Assembly (NCBI RefSeq): GCF_900100695.1
Contig: NZ_FNCF01000001.1
Location: 526,060-590,059, forward strand
Length of the DNA stretch: 64,000 bases
Direction of reading: 5' to 3'
Source: Klenkia brasiliensis
Lineage (GTDB): Bacteria; Actinomycetota; Actinomycetes; Mycobacteriales; Geodermatophilaceae
Shown here piece after piece: positions 34,937-42,282 of this stretch. Within the stretch, counting starts at the first letter, position 1; every line of letters starts with the position of its first letter. A model generated the notes under the pieces. It saw nothing but the letters and a program-made list of their open reading frames with translations. It did no database searches and had not been told where the DNA came from. Position numbers and translations under genes: made by a program.

Positions 34937-35026
34937 TGGCGGTGGCGGTGGGATTTGAACCCACGGAGGCTTTTACACCTCACCCGCTTTCGAGGCGGGA
35001 CCCTTCGGCCGCTCGGACACGCCACC
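34937..35026 (-). tRNA. tRNA-Ser (anticodon CGA)
   Basis: 90 nt including an encoded CCA (34937-34939). Acceptor GGTGGCG/CGCCACC, discriminator G, anticodon loop with CGA closed by a CCCGC-type stem, long class II variable arm, T-loop GTTCAAATC. It lies just downstream of tadA on the same strand. Confidence 0.95.
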
Positions 35027-35036
35027 GTCGAGCAGA

Positions 35037-35513
35037 CTACAGGCCGCGTCTGGCCCGGAAGAAGGCACGTAGCTGCGTGGCGCACTCCTCCTCGCGGATC
35101 CCGGCCACCACCTGCGGCCGGTGGTTGAGCCGCCGGTCCCGGACGACGTCCCAGAGCGACCCGGCGGCGCCGGCCTTGGCGTCGGCCGCGCCGTAGACCA
35201 CCCGGCCCACCCGGGACAGCACCGCGGCCCCGGCGCACATCGTGCAGGGCTCCAGCGTCACCACCAGCGTGCAGCCGGTCAGCCGCCAGCCGTCGCCGTG
35301 CACCCGGGCGGCCCTGCGCAGCGCCAGCACCTCGGCGTGCGCGGTCGGGTCGCCGTCCTTCTCGCGCTCGTTGGCCGCCTCGGCCAGCACGGCGCCGTCC
35401 GGCCCGAGGACGACGGCGCCGATGGGCGTGTCACCCCAGCCGGCGGCGTCCGCGGCCAGCTCCAGGGCCCGCCCCATGGCCCCGTCCAGGTCGTCGTGCG
35501 GGGAGGTCGTCAT
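35037..35513 (-). CDS. tadA: tRNA-specific adenosine deaminase TadA
   Basis: 158 residues. Cytidine-deaminase fold with the zinc/proton-shuttle motif HAE (59-61) and the PCTMC pair (Cys90, Cys93). It converts A34 of tRNA-Arg(ACG) to inosine; that tRNA is also in this window at 48.1 kb. The ATG overlaps the HAD phosphatase stop (ATGA), making it the last gene of a four-gene operon that includes the actinobacterial TadA-associated protein. Guanine/cytosine deaminases share the fold, but the context favours TadA. Confidence 0.93.
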   Translation of the reverse strand: MTTSPHDDLDGAMGRALELAADAAGWGDTPIGAVVLGPDGAVLAEAANEREKDGDPTAHAEVLALRRAARVHGDGWRLTGCTLVVTLEPCTMCAGAAVLSRVGRVVYGAADAKAGAAGSLWDVVRDRRLNHRPQVVAGIREEECATQLRAFFRARRGL

Positions 35514-36145
35514 GTCGACAGGTCGACCCCGGTGGCGCGCGCCAGCTCGGCGAGCGCGTCGGCCGGGTCGACCACCTTGATCGTGCGCCAGCCCAGCTCG
35601 CGGGCGGGCTTGAGGTTCGGGCCGAGGTCGTCCAGGTAGACCACCTCGTCGTCGGCGACCCGACGCCCGACGGCGGTGGACAGCCGCTCCAGGGTCAGCG
35701 GGTAGATGGCCGGCTCGGGCTTGCGGATGCCCTCGACCGAGCTCTCCACCACGACGTCGAACAGCTCCATCAGCGCGCCGTGCTCGGTGGTGGGGTCCAT
35801 CGGTGCCGCGTTGTTGCTCAGCAGCGCCCGCGGCACCCCGGCGTCGCGCAGCGCCCGGACCGCGGCCACCATCGCCGGGCGCACCGAGCCGCGCAGCGCG
35901 TCGAGCACCTGCGTCGCGTCGACCTCGTGGCCAGCGGCGCGGGCCTCGGCCTCGAACACCTCGACGAACCCGTCGCGGTCGAGCTCGCTGCGCTCGAACC
36001 GGGCCCAGGCGTTCTCGTGCGGGTTCGTGGTGTTGAGCCGCGCGACCAGGCCCTCGGGCAGCCCGGCCGACCGCTCGTAGGCCCGGAACGCGGCCAGCGG
36101 GCTGGTGGTCAGCACGCCGCCGAGGTCGAACACCACCGCGGTCAC
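35510..36145 (-). CDS. HAD-superfamily hydrolase (subfamily IA)
   Basis: 211 residues from GTG 36145, overlapping the previous stop (GTGA). HAD motifs: I VVFDLGGVLT (nucleophile Asp7; the second catalytic Asp is replaced by Gly, as in epoxide-hydrolase N-terminal phosphatases), II LLSNN, III Lys in GIRKPEPAIY, IV VVYLDDLGPNLKPAREL. The Gly in motif I means ordinary phosphatase chemistry may be reduced. The substrate is unknown. Confidence 0.85.
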   Translation of the reverse strand: MTAVVFDLGGVLTTSPLAAFRAYERSAGLPEGLVARLNTTNPHENAWARFERSELDRDGFVEVFEAEARAAGHEVDATQVLDALRGSVRPAMVAAVRALRDAGVPRALLSNNAAPMDPTTEHGALMELFDVVVESSVEGIRKPEPAIYPLTLERLSTAVGRRVADDEVVYLDDLGPNLKPARELGWRTIKVVDPADALAELARATGVDLST

Positions 36146-36603
36146 GGGGCGACCGCCGCGGCCAGCTCGTCGGCGAAGCCCAGCCGGCCGGCGATCTCGG
36201 CGACCATCTCGTCGGCCCACAGGTCGGCGAGCAGGATCTGCTCCAGGTCGGCCCGGGGCAGCCCGGCGTCGGCGAACAGGTCCAGGTCCCCGGCCGGGTG
36301 CTCGGACTCGTCGTCCGCGTCGACCTGCACGCCCTCGATCCCGTAGCGCTCCATCACCTCGGCGGCGAGCAGGAACTCCGGCAGCGCGCCGTCGCTGATC
36401 ATCGCCCGCACCATGCCCCCGGGTCCGGTGGTCAGCGCGACGAAGTAGAGCCGGCTGTCCACGACGAACACGAACGGCCCGGGCCACTCCCCGGTGAGCG
36501 CGGCCTCCAGCGCCGGCAGCTCGGAGGCCGCGTCGTCGGCCAGCAGCCGCGCCGCCCAGCCGGTGCCCGACCGGGCGACGTGGACGGCGAAGGAGGTCAG
36601 CAT
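36142..36603 (-). CDS. TadA-associated protein
   Basis: 153 residues, acidic. It starts MLTSFAVHVARSGTGWAARL and contains YGIEGVQVDADDESEHPAGD. This matches the actinobacterial family annotated as tRNA adenosine deaminase-associated protein, which is defined by linkage to tadA. Biochemical function is unknown. The ATG overlaps the O-methyltransferase stop by one base. Here a HAD gene intervenes between it and tadA. Confidence 0.82.
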   Translation of the reverse strand: MLTSFAVHVARSGTGWAARLLADDAASELPALEAALTGEWPGPFVFVVDSRLYFVALTTGPGGMVRAMISDGALPEFLLAAEVMERYGIEGVQVDADDESEHPAGDLDLFADAGLPRADLEQILLADLWADEMVAEIAGRLGFADELAAAVAP

Positions 36604-37265
36604 CAGCGCACCCGCAGCAGGGTCAGCCCGTCGGCGACCGGCAGCAGCACGGTGTCGAAGCGGGGGTCGGTGGCCAGCGCGGCGTTGAGCGCGGCGATGG
36701 CCCGGTCGTCGGCGTCGGCGGGGTCGAGCACCCGGCCGGCACGCAGCGTGTTGTCCAGCACCAGCAGGCCGCCGGGGTGCATGCGGGGGTGCAGGGCGTC
36801 GACGTAGCCGGCGTACCCGGTCTTGTCCGCGTCGACGAAGGCCAGGTCGAAGGTGGGCCGCAGCGGCAGCGCGGCGACCAGGTCGGCGGCCTCGCCCAGC
36901 CGCAGCTCGATGCGGTCGGCCACCCCGGCGCGGGCCCAGTACCGGCGGGCGACGTCCGTCCAGTGCGCGTCCCGGTCCAGGCACAGCAGGCCGCCGTCCT
37001 CGGGCAGACCCCGGGCGATGGCCAGCGCGGACAGCCCGGTGAACGTGCCGACCTCGACCGCCCACCGGGCGCCGGCGACGCGGGCCAGCAGGGTCAGGAA
37101 CGCCGCCTGCTCGGGTGCGACCTGGTAGGTCGGGCGGCCGTCGCCGGCGGCGGTCATCCCCGCGGTCTCGGCCACCAGGTCGGTGACGACGTCGTCCGGC
37201 GGGTCGGCGCAGCCGCGGACGTAGTCCGCCAGCTGGGCGCTCAGGAGGAACGACTGCGGCGTCAT
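36603..37265 (-). CDS. SAM-dependent O-methyltransferase (family 3, CCoAOMT-like)
   Basis: 220 residues from ATG 37265; Met at 37277 is an alternative. SAM-binding motif AVEVGTFTGLSALAIARGL, acidic ribose ligand LLCLDRD, metal/catalytic segment FDLAFVDADKTGY and LLVLDNTLRAGRV are all typical of class I O-methyltransferases acting on catechol-like or other diols. Substrate unknown. First gene of the tadA operon. Its start codon is only ten bases from the start of the divergent thioesterase gene, so at least one of the two messages must be essentially leaderless. Confidence 0.9.
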   Translation of the reverse strand: MTPQSFLLSAQLADYVRGCADPPDDVVTDLVAETAGMTAAGDGRPTYQVAPEQAAFLTLLARVAGARWAVEVGTFTGLSALAIARGLPEDGGLLCLDRDAHWTDVARRYWARAGVADRIELRLGEAADLVAALPLRPTFDLAFVDADKTGYAGYVDALHPRMHPGGLLVLDNTLRAGRVLDPADADDRAIAALNAALATDPRFDTVLLPVADGLTLLRVR

Positions 37266-37275
37266 GGGTGCGATC

Positions 37276-37848
37276 ATGGCCGACGTGCCCGAGCCCGACA
37301 TCTCCCCGGAGCTGTTCGCCGCGCTCGCCGCGGACCCGCTGGCCGCGCAGCTGGGCATCGTGCTGGAGCAGGTCTCCCCCGGCTACGCCCGCGCGTCGAT
37401 GACGGTGGGCCCGGCGCACCTGAACGCCGCGGGCACCGCGCACGGCGGGGCGACGATGGCGCTGCTGGACGTGGTGCACGCGGCGGTGAGCAACAGCCAC
37501 GGCACGCTCGCGGTCGCCCAGGACGTGCACACCGAGTTCCTCTCCCCCGGCCGGCCCGGGGACGTGCTGGTCGCCGAGGGCACCGAGGTGCACCGCAGCG
37601 CCCGGACGGCGGTCTACCGGATCGAGGCCCGCGCGTCGGACCACCGCCTGGTGGCCACCGCGCTGGCCCGGGTGTTCCGGCTGGGCACGCCGTGGGAGCT
37701 CCCCGGCGAGGAGGAGGTGGTGGCGATGACCGCCCCACCGCCGGTGCCGCCGACGATGCAGCTGTCGCAGGTGGCGCAGCCGCTGCCCACCCCGGGCGAG
37801 GGCACCAACCCCTCGGGCGAGCTCCCCCCGCCGGACGAGCTGCGGTGA
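37276..37848 (+). CDS. Hotdog-fold thioesterase, PaaI-like
   Basis: 190 residues from ATG 37276 (ATG 37264 would add four and overlap the divergent ATG). The PaaI signature is HLNAAGTAHGGATMALLD, the active-site region of the hotdog acyl-CoA thioesterases, followed by VAQDVHTEFLSPGRPGDVL. The hotdog core ends near residue 140. The remaining 50 residues are Pro-rich and probably disordered. Acyl-CoA (phenylacetyl-type in characterised relatives) is the expected substrate. The stop overlaps the next gene by four bases (GTGA). Confidence 0.85.
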   Translation: MADVPEPDISPELFAALAADPLAAQLGIVLEQVSPGYARASMTVGPAHLNAAGTAHGGATMALLDVVHAAVSNSHGTLAVAQDVHTEFLSPGRPGDVLVAEGTEVHRSARTAVYRIEARASDHRLVATALARVFRLGTPWELPGEEEVVAMTAPPPVPPTMQLSQVAQPLPTPGEGTNPSGELPPPDELR

Positions 37849-38753
37849 CGCTGCCGGTCCCCACCATGGAGGCACCGCCGGTCGCGGTGGTCGGGCTGGG
37901 CCAGCTGGGCGGGTCGCTGGCCGCCGCGCTGGTCGCCGCCGGGCGCACGGTCACCGGCTGGGACACCGACCCCGCCGCCCGGGACGCCGCCGCGGCGCGC
38001 GGGGTGCGGATCGCCCGCGAGCTGGCCGGGGTGGTCGTGCTGGCCACCCCCATCCCGGCGCTGGCCACCGCGCTGGACGAGCTGGACGTCGACCCCGCCG
38101 CGACCGTCACCGACCTCGGGTCGGTCAAGGTGCCGGTGCTGGCCGCGCTGGGCGAGCGCTTCGGCGGCCGCTACGTGGGCGGGCACCCGATGTGCGGCAC
38201 CGAGCGCAGCGGGCACGCCGCGACCGACCCCGAGCTGTTCCGCGGGGCCCGGTGGGCGGTGTGCCTGGAGCCGGGCACCGAGCTGCCGCGCTGGCTGCGG
38301 GTGGCAGAGGTGGCGCTGGCCGCGGGCGCCTCCGCGGTGCCGGTGACCGCCGCCGAGCACGACGCCGCGGTCGCCGCGATCAGCCACGCGCCGCACCTGC
38401 TCGCCGCCGCACTGGCCGCCGCGGCCGCCGACGCCGGGCCGCTGGCGCTCGCGCTGGCCGCCGGCAGCTTCGGCAGCGGCACCCGGGTGGTGGGCAGCGA
38501 CCCGGCGTTCGTCACCGCGATGGTCGAGGGCAACGCCGGTCCGACCGCCGCCGCGCTGGGCCGGGTGCGGGCCCAGCTGGAGCGGCCCTGGCCCGAGCTG
38601 GTCGCCGCCGGGCACGCCGTGGTCACCCGCCCGCAGGACCGCCGCACCGTGCGCGTGCCGCTGGACCGCGCCGCGCTGCTGGCCCTGGGCCGCGCCGGCG
38701 GCGCCGTGGAGCGCCGGCTGGCCGCCTTCGTGGAGGGCTGGCTCCCCGCCTGA
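37845..38753 (+). CDS. tyrA: Prephenate dehydrogenase
   Basis: 302 residues from GTG 37845; ATG 37866 is an alternative. NAD-binding Rossmann start VAVVGLGQLGGSLAAAL, acidic ribose-binding Asp in VTGWDTD, catalytic/substrate region GGHPMCGTERSG with the family His, and the helical dimerisation domain (ISHAPHLLAAAL). It oxidatively decarboxylates prephenate to 4-hydroxyphenylpyruvate for tyrosine synthesis. It lacks an ACT domain, so feedback control by that route is absent. Translation is coupled to the thioesterase. Confidence 0.88.
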   Translation: MTLPVPTMEAPPVAVVGLGQLGGSLAAALVAAGRTVTGWDTDPAARDAAAARGVRIARELAGVVVLATPIPALATALDELDVDPAATVTDLGSVKVPVLAALGERFGGRYVGGHPMCGTERSGHAATDPELFRGARWAVCLEPGTELPRWLRVAEVALAAGASAVPVTAAEHDAAVAAISHAPHLLAAALAAAAADAGPLALALAAGSFGSGTRVVGSDPAFVTAMVEGNAGPTAAALGRVRAQLERPWPELVAAGHAVVTRPQDRRTVRVPLDRAALLALGRAGGAVERRLAAFVEGWLPA

Positions 38754-38876
38754 CGCCCGCCCGGGGGCCGTCGGGTGACGGCGGGGGCCCGGAACGGGCC
38801 GATTCCGGGCCGCAGGCGTCAGATGACGCCCGACGGGGGACGGTGGGGGGACGAGACGACGCCTGAGGAGGCAGTG

Positions 38877-39113
38877 GTGGACGAGAAGGACATCCTGGGC
38901 CGCATCCACGAGCTGGTCGAGGAGGAGCACCGGCTGCGCGACACCGCCCACGAGCACGGGGACGACGAGCGCACCCGGATGGCCGAGCTGGAGCGGCACC
39001 TGGACCAGGCGTGGGACCTGCTGCGCCAGCGGCGGGCCAAGCGGCAGTACGGCGAGGACCCGGGCGAGGCCGCCGAGCGGCCGGAGTCGCAGGTGGAGAC
39101 GTACCTGCAGTAG
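38877..39113 (+). CDS. DUF2630 family protein
   Basis: 78 residues from GTG 38877 (five bases after AGGAGG at 38866-38871; an adjacent GTG at 38874 is too close). The family pattern is clear: ILGRIHELVEEEHRLRD, then LERHLDQAWDLLRQRRAKR, then a short tail SQVETYLQ. It is a small acidic helical-hairpin protein of unknown function common in actinobacteria. The ORF ends one base before the convergent MarR stop. Confidence 0.85.
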   Translation: MDEKDILGRIHELVEEEHRLRDTAHEHGDDERTRMAELERHLDQAWDLLRQRRAKRQYGEDPGEAAERPESQVETYLQ

Positions 39114-39114
39114 G

Positions 39115-39663
39115 TCAGCGGGGCGGTCGGGCCGCCGCGCCCAGCCGGGTCAGCGCATCGGTGACCGGGCCGGCGGCGGCGCCCAGCGCGCCCAGCAGGT
39201 GGGCCAGCAGCCGGTCGTGGGTGCCCCCGGCCTCCGCCATCCGCTCGCGCCCGCGCTCGGTGAGCCGGGCGCAGGTGGTGCGCCGGTCGGTGGCGCCGCG
39301 CTCGCGGGTGACCCAGCCGTCCTCGGCGAGCCGGGCGAGCGCCTGGCCCACCCCCGCCGGGGAGGACCCGACCTCGTCGGCCAGCCGGCCCACCGACATC
39401 CGCTCGCCGTGCACGGCGTCGACCAGCCGGAGCAGCCGCAGGTCGGCCAACGAGAGCCCGTGCTGGGCGCGCAGCGCGCCGTCCAGCCGGCGGGAGACCC
39501 GCTCGTGCGCCTGCCCGATCCGCAGCCACGTCTCGGCCGGACCGGGGGCGGCGCCGGCCATGCCGCGCAGGTCCCGCGGGGGGACGGCGGCACCGCCGGC
39601 CCGCCCCGCGTGGGAGGGGCGGGGCCGGCCGTACCGGCCGTGGCGTTCCTGGTCGGCGGCCAC
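39115..39663 (-). CDS. MarR-family transcriptional regulator
   Basis: 182 residues from GTG 39663, three bases after the upstream stop; Met at 39561 is an alternative that removes a basic N-terminal extension. Winged-helix core: LSLADLRLLRLVDAVHGERM, VGRLADEVGSSPAGVGQALA (recognition helix), WVTRERGATDRRTTCARLTE (wing). It forms dimers and binds short palindromes; the target is unknown. Coupling to the secreted protein gene upstream suggests that pair shares expression. Confidence 0.85.
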   Translation of the reverse strand: MAADQERHGRYGRPRPSHAGRAGGAAVPPRDLRGMAGAAPGPAETWLRIGQAHERVSRRLDGALRAQHGLSLADLRLLRLVDAVHGERMSVGRLADEVGSSPAGVGQALARLAEDGWVTRERGATDRRTTCARLTERGRERMAEAGGTHDRLLAHLLGALGAAAGPVTDALTRLGAAARPPR

Positions 39664-39666
39664 GGC

Positions 39667-40809
39667 TCAGCCCGCCGCGCCGGCGGGCGGCTGCCGGTCG
39701 TCGGCGCGGGGACGGCGGGCGGCGAGCACGGCCAGCGCGGTGGCCAGCGCGAGCAGCAGCAGGCCGGCGGCCATCAGCGGCAGCGGCGTGCGGCCGGTGC
39801 CGCCGGGGACGTCGCGGGCGGCGACCTGCAGGGCGACCTCGGTGGCCGAGGAGGAGTCCCCGCCGACCAGCCGGACGACGGCGGGCCCGAGGACGGCGTC
39901 CTGCGGGATCTGCACGACCGCCTCCACCCGGCCCCGGTCATCGGCGGTGACCGTGGCCAGCGGCGCGGTGGTGCCGGCCAGCGTCAGGGTGACCTGCTCG
40001 CCGGGGGTGAACCCGGTGCCCCGGATGGTCAGCACGCCGCCCGGCGCCACCTGACCGGTCGAGGACGATCCCCCGACGGTGGGCGGCGGGGCGGGCACCG
40101 AGGTGGACGGCGCCCCCGGGGTCGTCGTCGGGGCCGGCCGGGACGGGGTCGGCGACGGCGTCGTGGGGCGGGGCGCGGTGGTGGTCGGCGCGCTCGGCGC
40201 GGGCCGGGTCGTCGGGCCCGACGAGGTGGACGGCGCCGTGCCCGACGGGGAGGTCGGCGCCCCGGTCGTCGGTGCCGGGCTGCCGGTCGGCCCGCTGGTG
40301 GGTCCGGTGGGCCCACCGACGGTGGCGCACTCCTCGGCGGTGGGCCGGGTCCAGCTGCCCAGCTGCACCGGGGCCTCGGCGCCCTCGGTGCCGGTGACCG
40401 CGACCGCGACGTCGGCGGTGGCGCCGGGGGCCAGCTCGGCGCTCTCCAGCACCACCTGAGCGCCGGGGGCCAGCGGCTGCGGCGCGCCCTGGGCGGCGCC
40501 GTCGAGGGTGAGGGCGACGGCGTGCTCCTCGGTGCCGTTGGTGACCTCCGCCCGGACGAACCCGTCGGAGCAGTTGGGCCCGTGCACCAGCCGGGCGGTG
40601 GGCCGGCCGGGGTCCACGACCGCGGAGGCGCTGGGCGTCGGCTCCGAGGTGGCGGTGGGGGTGGCGGTGGGCGTGGAGGTGGCGGTGGGCTCGGCGAGCG
40701 CGGGGCCGGCGAGCAGCACGCCGGGCAGCACCACGGCCAGGGCGAGCACCCCGCCCTGCAGCAGGGTCGGCAGGCGCAGGGGCACCGGTCGTGCCGTCGC
40801 GCTGCGCAC
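39667..40809 (-). CDS. Secreted, C-terminally anchored Thr/Pro-rich surface protein
   Basis: 380 residues from GTG 40809 with GGGGAGG upstream. Signal peptide (LALAVVLPGVLLAGPALAEP), Thr/Pro/Ser segment, a small beta domain (about 65-160; LVHGPNCSDGFVRAEVTNGT with a Cys pair to EECATV), a second long Thr/Pro/Ser linker, an Ig-like/IPT-type domain (GGVLTIRGTGFTPGEQVTLT), and a C-terminal membrane helix with positive tail (LPLMAAGLLLLALATALAVL then ARRPRADDR). This resembles a cell-surface stalk protein. There is no LPxTG, so anchoring is by the helix. Confidence 0.75.
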   Translation of the reverse strand: MRSATARPVPLRLPTLLQGGVLALAVVLPGVLLAGPALAEPTATSTPTATPTATSEPTPSASAVVDPGRPTARLVHGPNCSDGFVRAEVTNGTEEHAVALTLDGAAQGAPQPLAPGAQVVLESAELAPGATADVAVAVTGTEGAEAPVQLGSWTRPTAEECATVGGPTGPTSGPTGSPAPTTGAPTSPSGTAPSTSSGPTTRPAPSAPTTTAPRPTTPSPTPSRPAPTTTPGAPSTSVPAPPPTVGGSSSTGQVAPGGVLTIRGTGFTPGEQVTLTLAGTTAPLATVTADDRGRVEAVVQIPQDAVLGPAVVRLVGGDSSSATEVALQVAARDVPGGTGRTPLPLMAAGLLLLALATALAVLAARRPRADDRQPPAGAAG

Positions 40810-40975
40810 CCCGCACCTCCCCGTGACTGGTCGACCGGGGGCGCGGCCGCGGGCCCCGGGCACCCCATGATGACCCGTGGCTCCCCCTGGTCGTCCAGGG
40901 GTACCTGCAGGTCCCGGGCGTGTCACCGGCGTGTCGGGGCGGGTGGGGCCGGTGGTGCGACGGCGCCCCGGTGGT

Positions 40976-40981
40976 TAGCGT
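40976..40981 (+). promoter_or_regulatory. -10 element of the hydroxyacid oxidase gene
   Basis: TAGCGT, ending six bases before the ATG at 40988; a leaderless transcript is likely. Confidence 0.5.
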
Positions 40982-40987
40982 CGCGCA

Positions 40988-42268
40988 ATGCATGCAGGGG
41001 CGGGCACCGGTCGGCGGCGGCAGGACGAGGTCTACCGGGCGGGCGTGTACGGCCGCCGTCCGCGGGTGCCTACGGTGCACACCGCGCTGGCGGAGGCGGC
41101 CCGCCGGCGGCTGACCGACCGGGCGCTGGGCTACGTCGCGGGCGGGGCCGGCGGCGAGGCCACGGTGCGCGCCGACCGCGCGGCGTTCGACCGCTGGCAG
41201 GTGGTGCCGCGGGTGCTGCGCGACGTCAGCTCCCGGGACACCTCGGTCGAGCTGTTCGGCCGGCGGCTGCCGGCACCGCTGCTGCTGGGGCCGGTGGGCG
41301 CGCTGGAGCTGGTGCACCGGGAGGCCGACCTCGCCGTCGCCCGGGCCGCGGCGGCCACCGGCATCCCGATGGTGTTCTCCAACCAGGCGTCGGTGCCGAT
41401 GGAGACCACCGCCGCGGCCATGGGGAACTCGCCGCGGTGGATGCAGCTGTACTGGTCGACCTCCGACGAGCTGGTGGAGAGCCTGCTGCACCGCGCCGAG
41501 GCCAGCGGCTGCGAGGCGGTGGTGGTCACCCTGGACACCACGATGCTGGGCTGGCGGCCCCGCGACCTGGACCTCGGCCACCTGCCCTTCGCCCTCGGCA
41601 AGGGCATCGCGCAGTACACCTCCGACCCGGTGTTCCGCCGGCTGGTCGCCGAGCGCGCCGCCGCCGCGGGGCCCCGCCCCCCGCAGCCCCGGCCCACGGT
41701 GGCCGCCGTCCGGGCGCTGGTGGGCATGGCCCGGGCCTGGCCGGGGTCGCTGGCCGACAACCTGCGCTCCCCCCTCCCCCGCGCCGCGGTCGAGACCTTC
41801 CTGGCCATCTACTCCCGGCCCTCCATCACCTGGGCCGACCTGGCGTGGCTGCGCTCCCGGACGTCGCTGCCGCTGGTGCTCAAGGGCGTGCTGCACCCCG
41901 ACGACGCCCGCCAGGCACTGGACGCGGGGGTGGACGGGCTGGTGGTCAGCACGCACGGCGGCCGGCAGGTGGACCGCTCGGTCGGCGCGCTGGACGCGCT
42001 GCCCGGCGTGGTCGAGGCGGTCGGCGACCGGGTGCCGGTGCTGCTGGACTCCGGCGTCCGCAGCGGCGCCGACGTGCTGGTGGCCACCGCGCTCGGCGCG
42101 CGGGCCTGCCTGCTGGGCCGCTCCTACGTCTACGGCCTGGGGCTGGCCGGGGAGGCCGGGGTCCGCCAGGTGGTGGAGGACGTCGTCGGCGAGTTCGACC
42201 TGACCCTGGGCCTGACCGGGCACACGGCGGTCGACCAGCTCTCCCCGGGCGTGCTGCGCCGGGCCTGA
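40988..42268 (+). CDS. FMN-dependent alpha-hydroxyacid oxidase (lactate 2-monooxygenase-like)
   Basis: 426 residues. A TIM-barrel flavoenzyme: active-site Tyr in LGYVAGGAGGE, FMN-binding PLLLGPVGALELVHREADL, SNQASVPMET, substrate/flavin Lys in PLVLKGVLHPDDA, and catalytic His323 in STHGGRQVD followed by LDSGVRSGADVLVATALGAR. Most relatives read S-N-H-G-G-R; the Thr in place of Asn before the His is unusual. The length and insert before LRSPLPRAAVETFLAIYSRP are like lactate 2-monooxygenase or actinobacterial lactate/glycolate oxidases. Fourteen bases separate it from a permease gene that could supply or export an amino-acid-derived substrate. Confidence 0.85.
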   Translation: MHAGAGTGRRRQDEVYRAGVYGRRPRVPTVHTALAEAARRRLTDRALGYVAGGAGGEATVRADRAAFDRWQVVPRVLRDVSSRDTSVELFGRRLPAPLLLGPVGALELVHREADLAVARAAAATGIPMVFSNQASVPMETTAAAMGNSPRWMQLYWSTSDELVESLLHRAEASGCEAVVVTLDTTMLGWRPRDLDLGHLPFALGKGIAQYTSDPVFRRLVAERAAAAGPRPPQPRPTVAAVRALVGMARAWPGSLADNLRSPLPRAAVETFLAIYSRPSITWADLAWLRSRTSLPLVLKGVLHPDDARQALDAGVDGLVVSTHGGRQVDRSVGALDALPGVVEAVGDRVPVLLDSGVRSGADVLVATALGARACLLGRSYVYGLGLAGEAGVRQVVEDVVGEFDLTLGLTGHTAVDQLSPGVLRRA

Positions 42269-42270
42269 CC

Positions 42271-42276
42271 TACCGT
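42271..42276 (+). promoter_or_regulatory. -10-like element before the APC permease
   Basis: TACCGT ends six bases before GTG 42283, so an internal leaderless promoter is possible in addition to read-through. Confidence 0.4.
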
Positions 42277-42282
42277 GCGGCG

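Noticed and set aside
39199-42282. Upstream extension of the amino-acid permease by about 1000 codons
   Set aside because: It crosses MarR, the surface protein gene and the FMN oxidase in a wrong frame; GTG 42283 matches family length.
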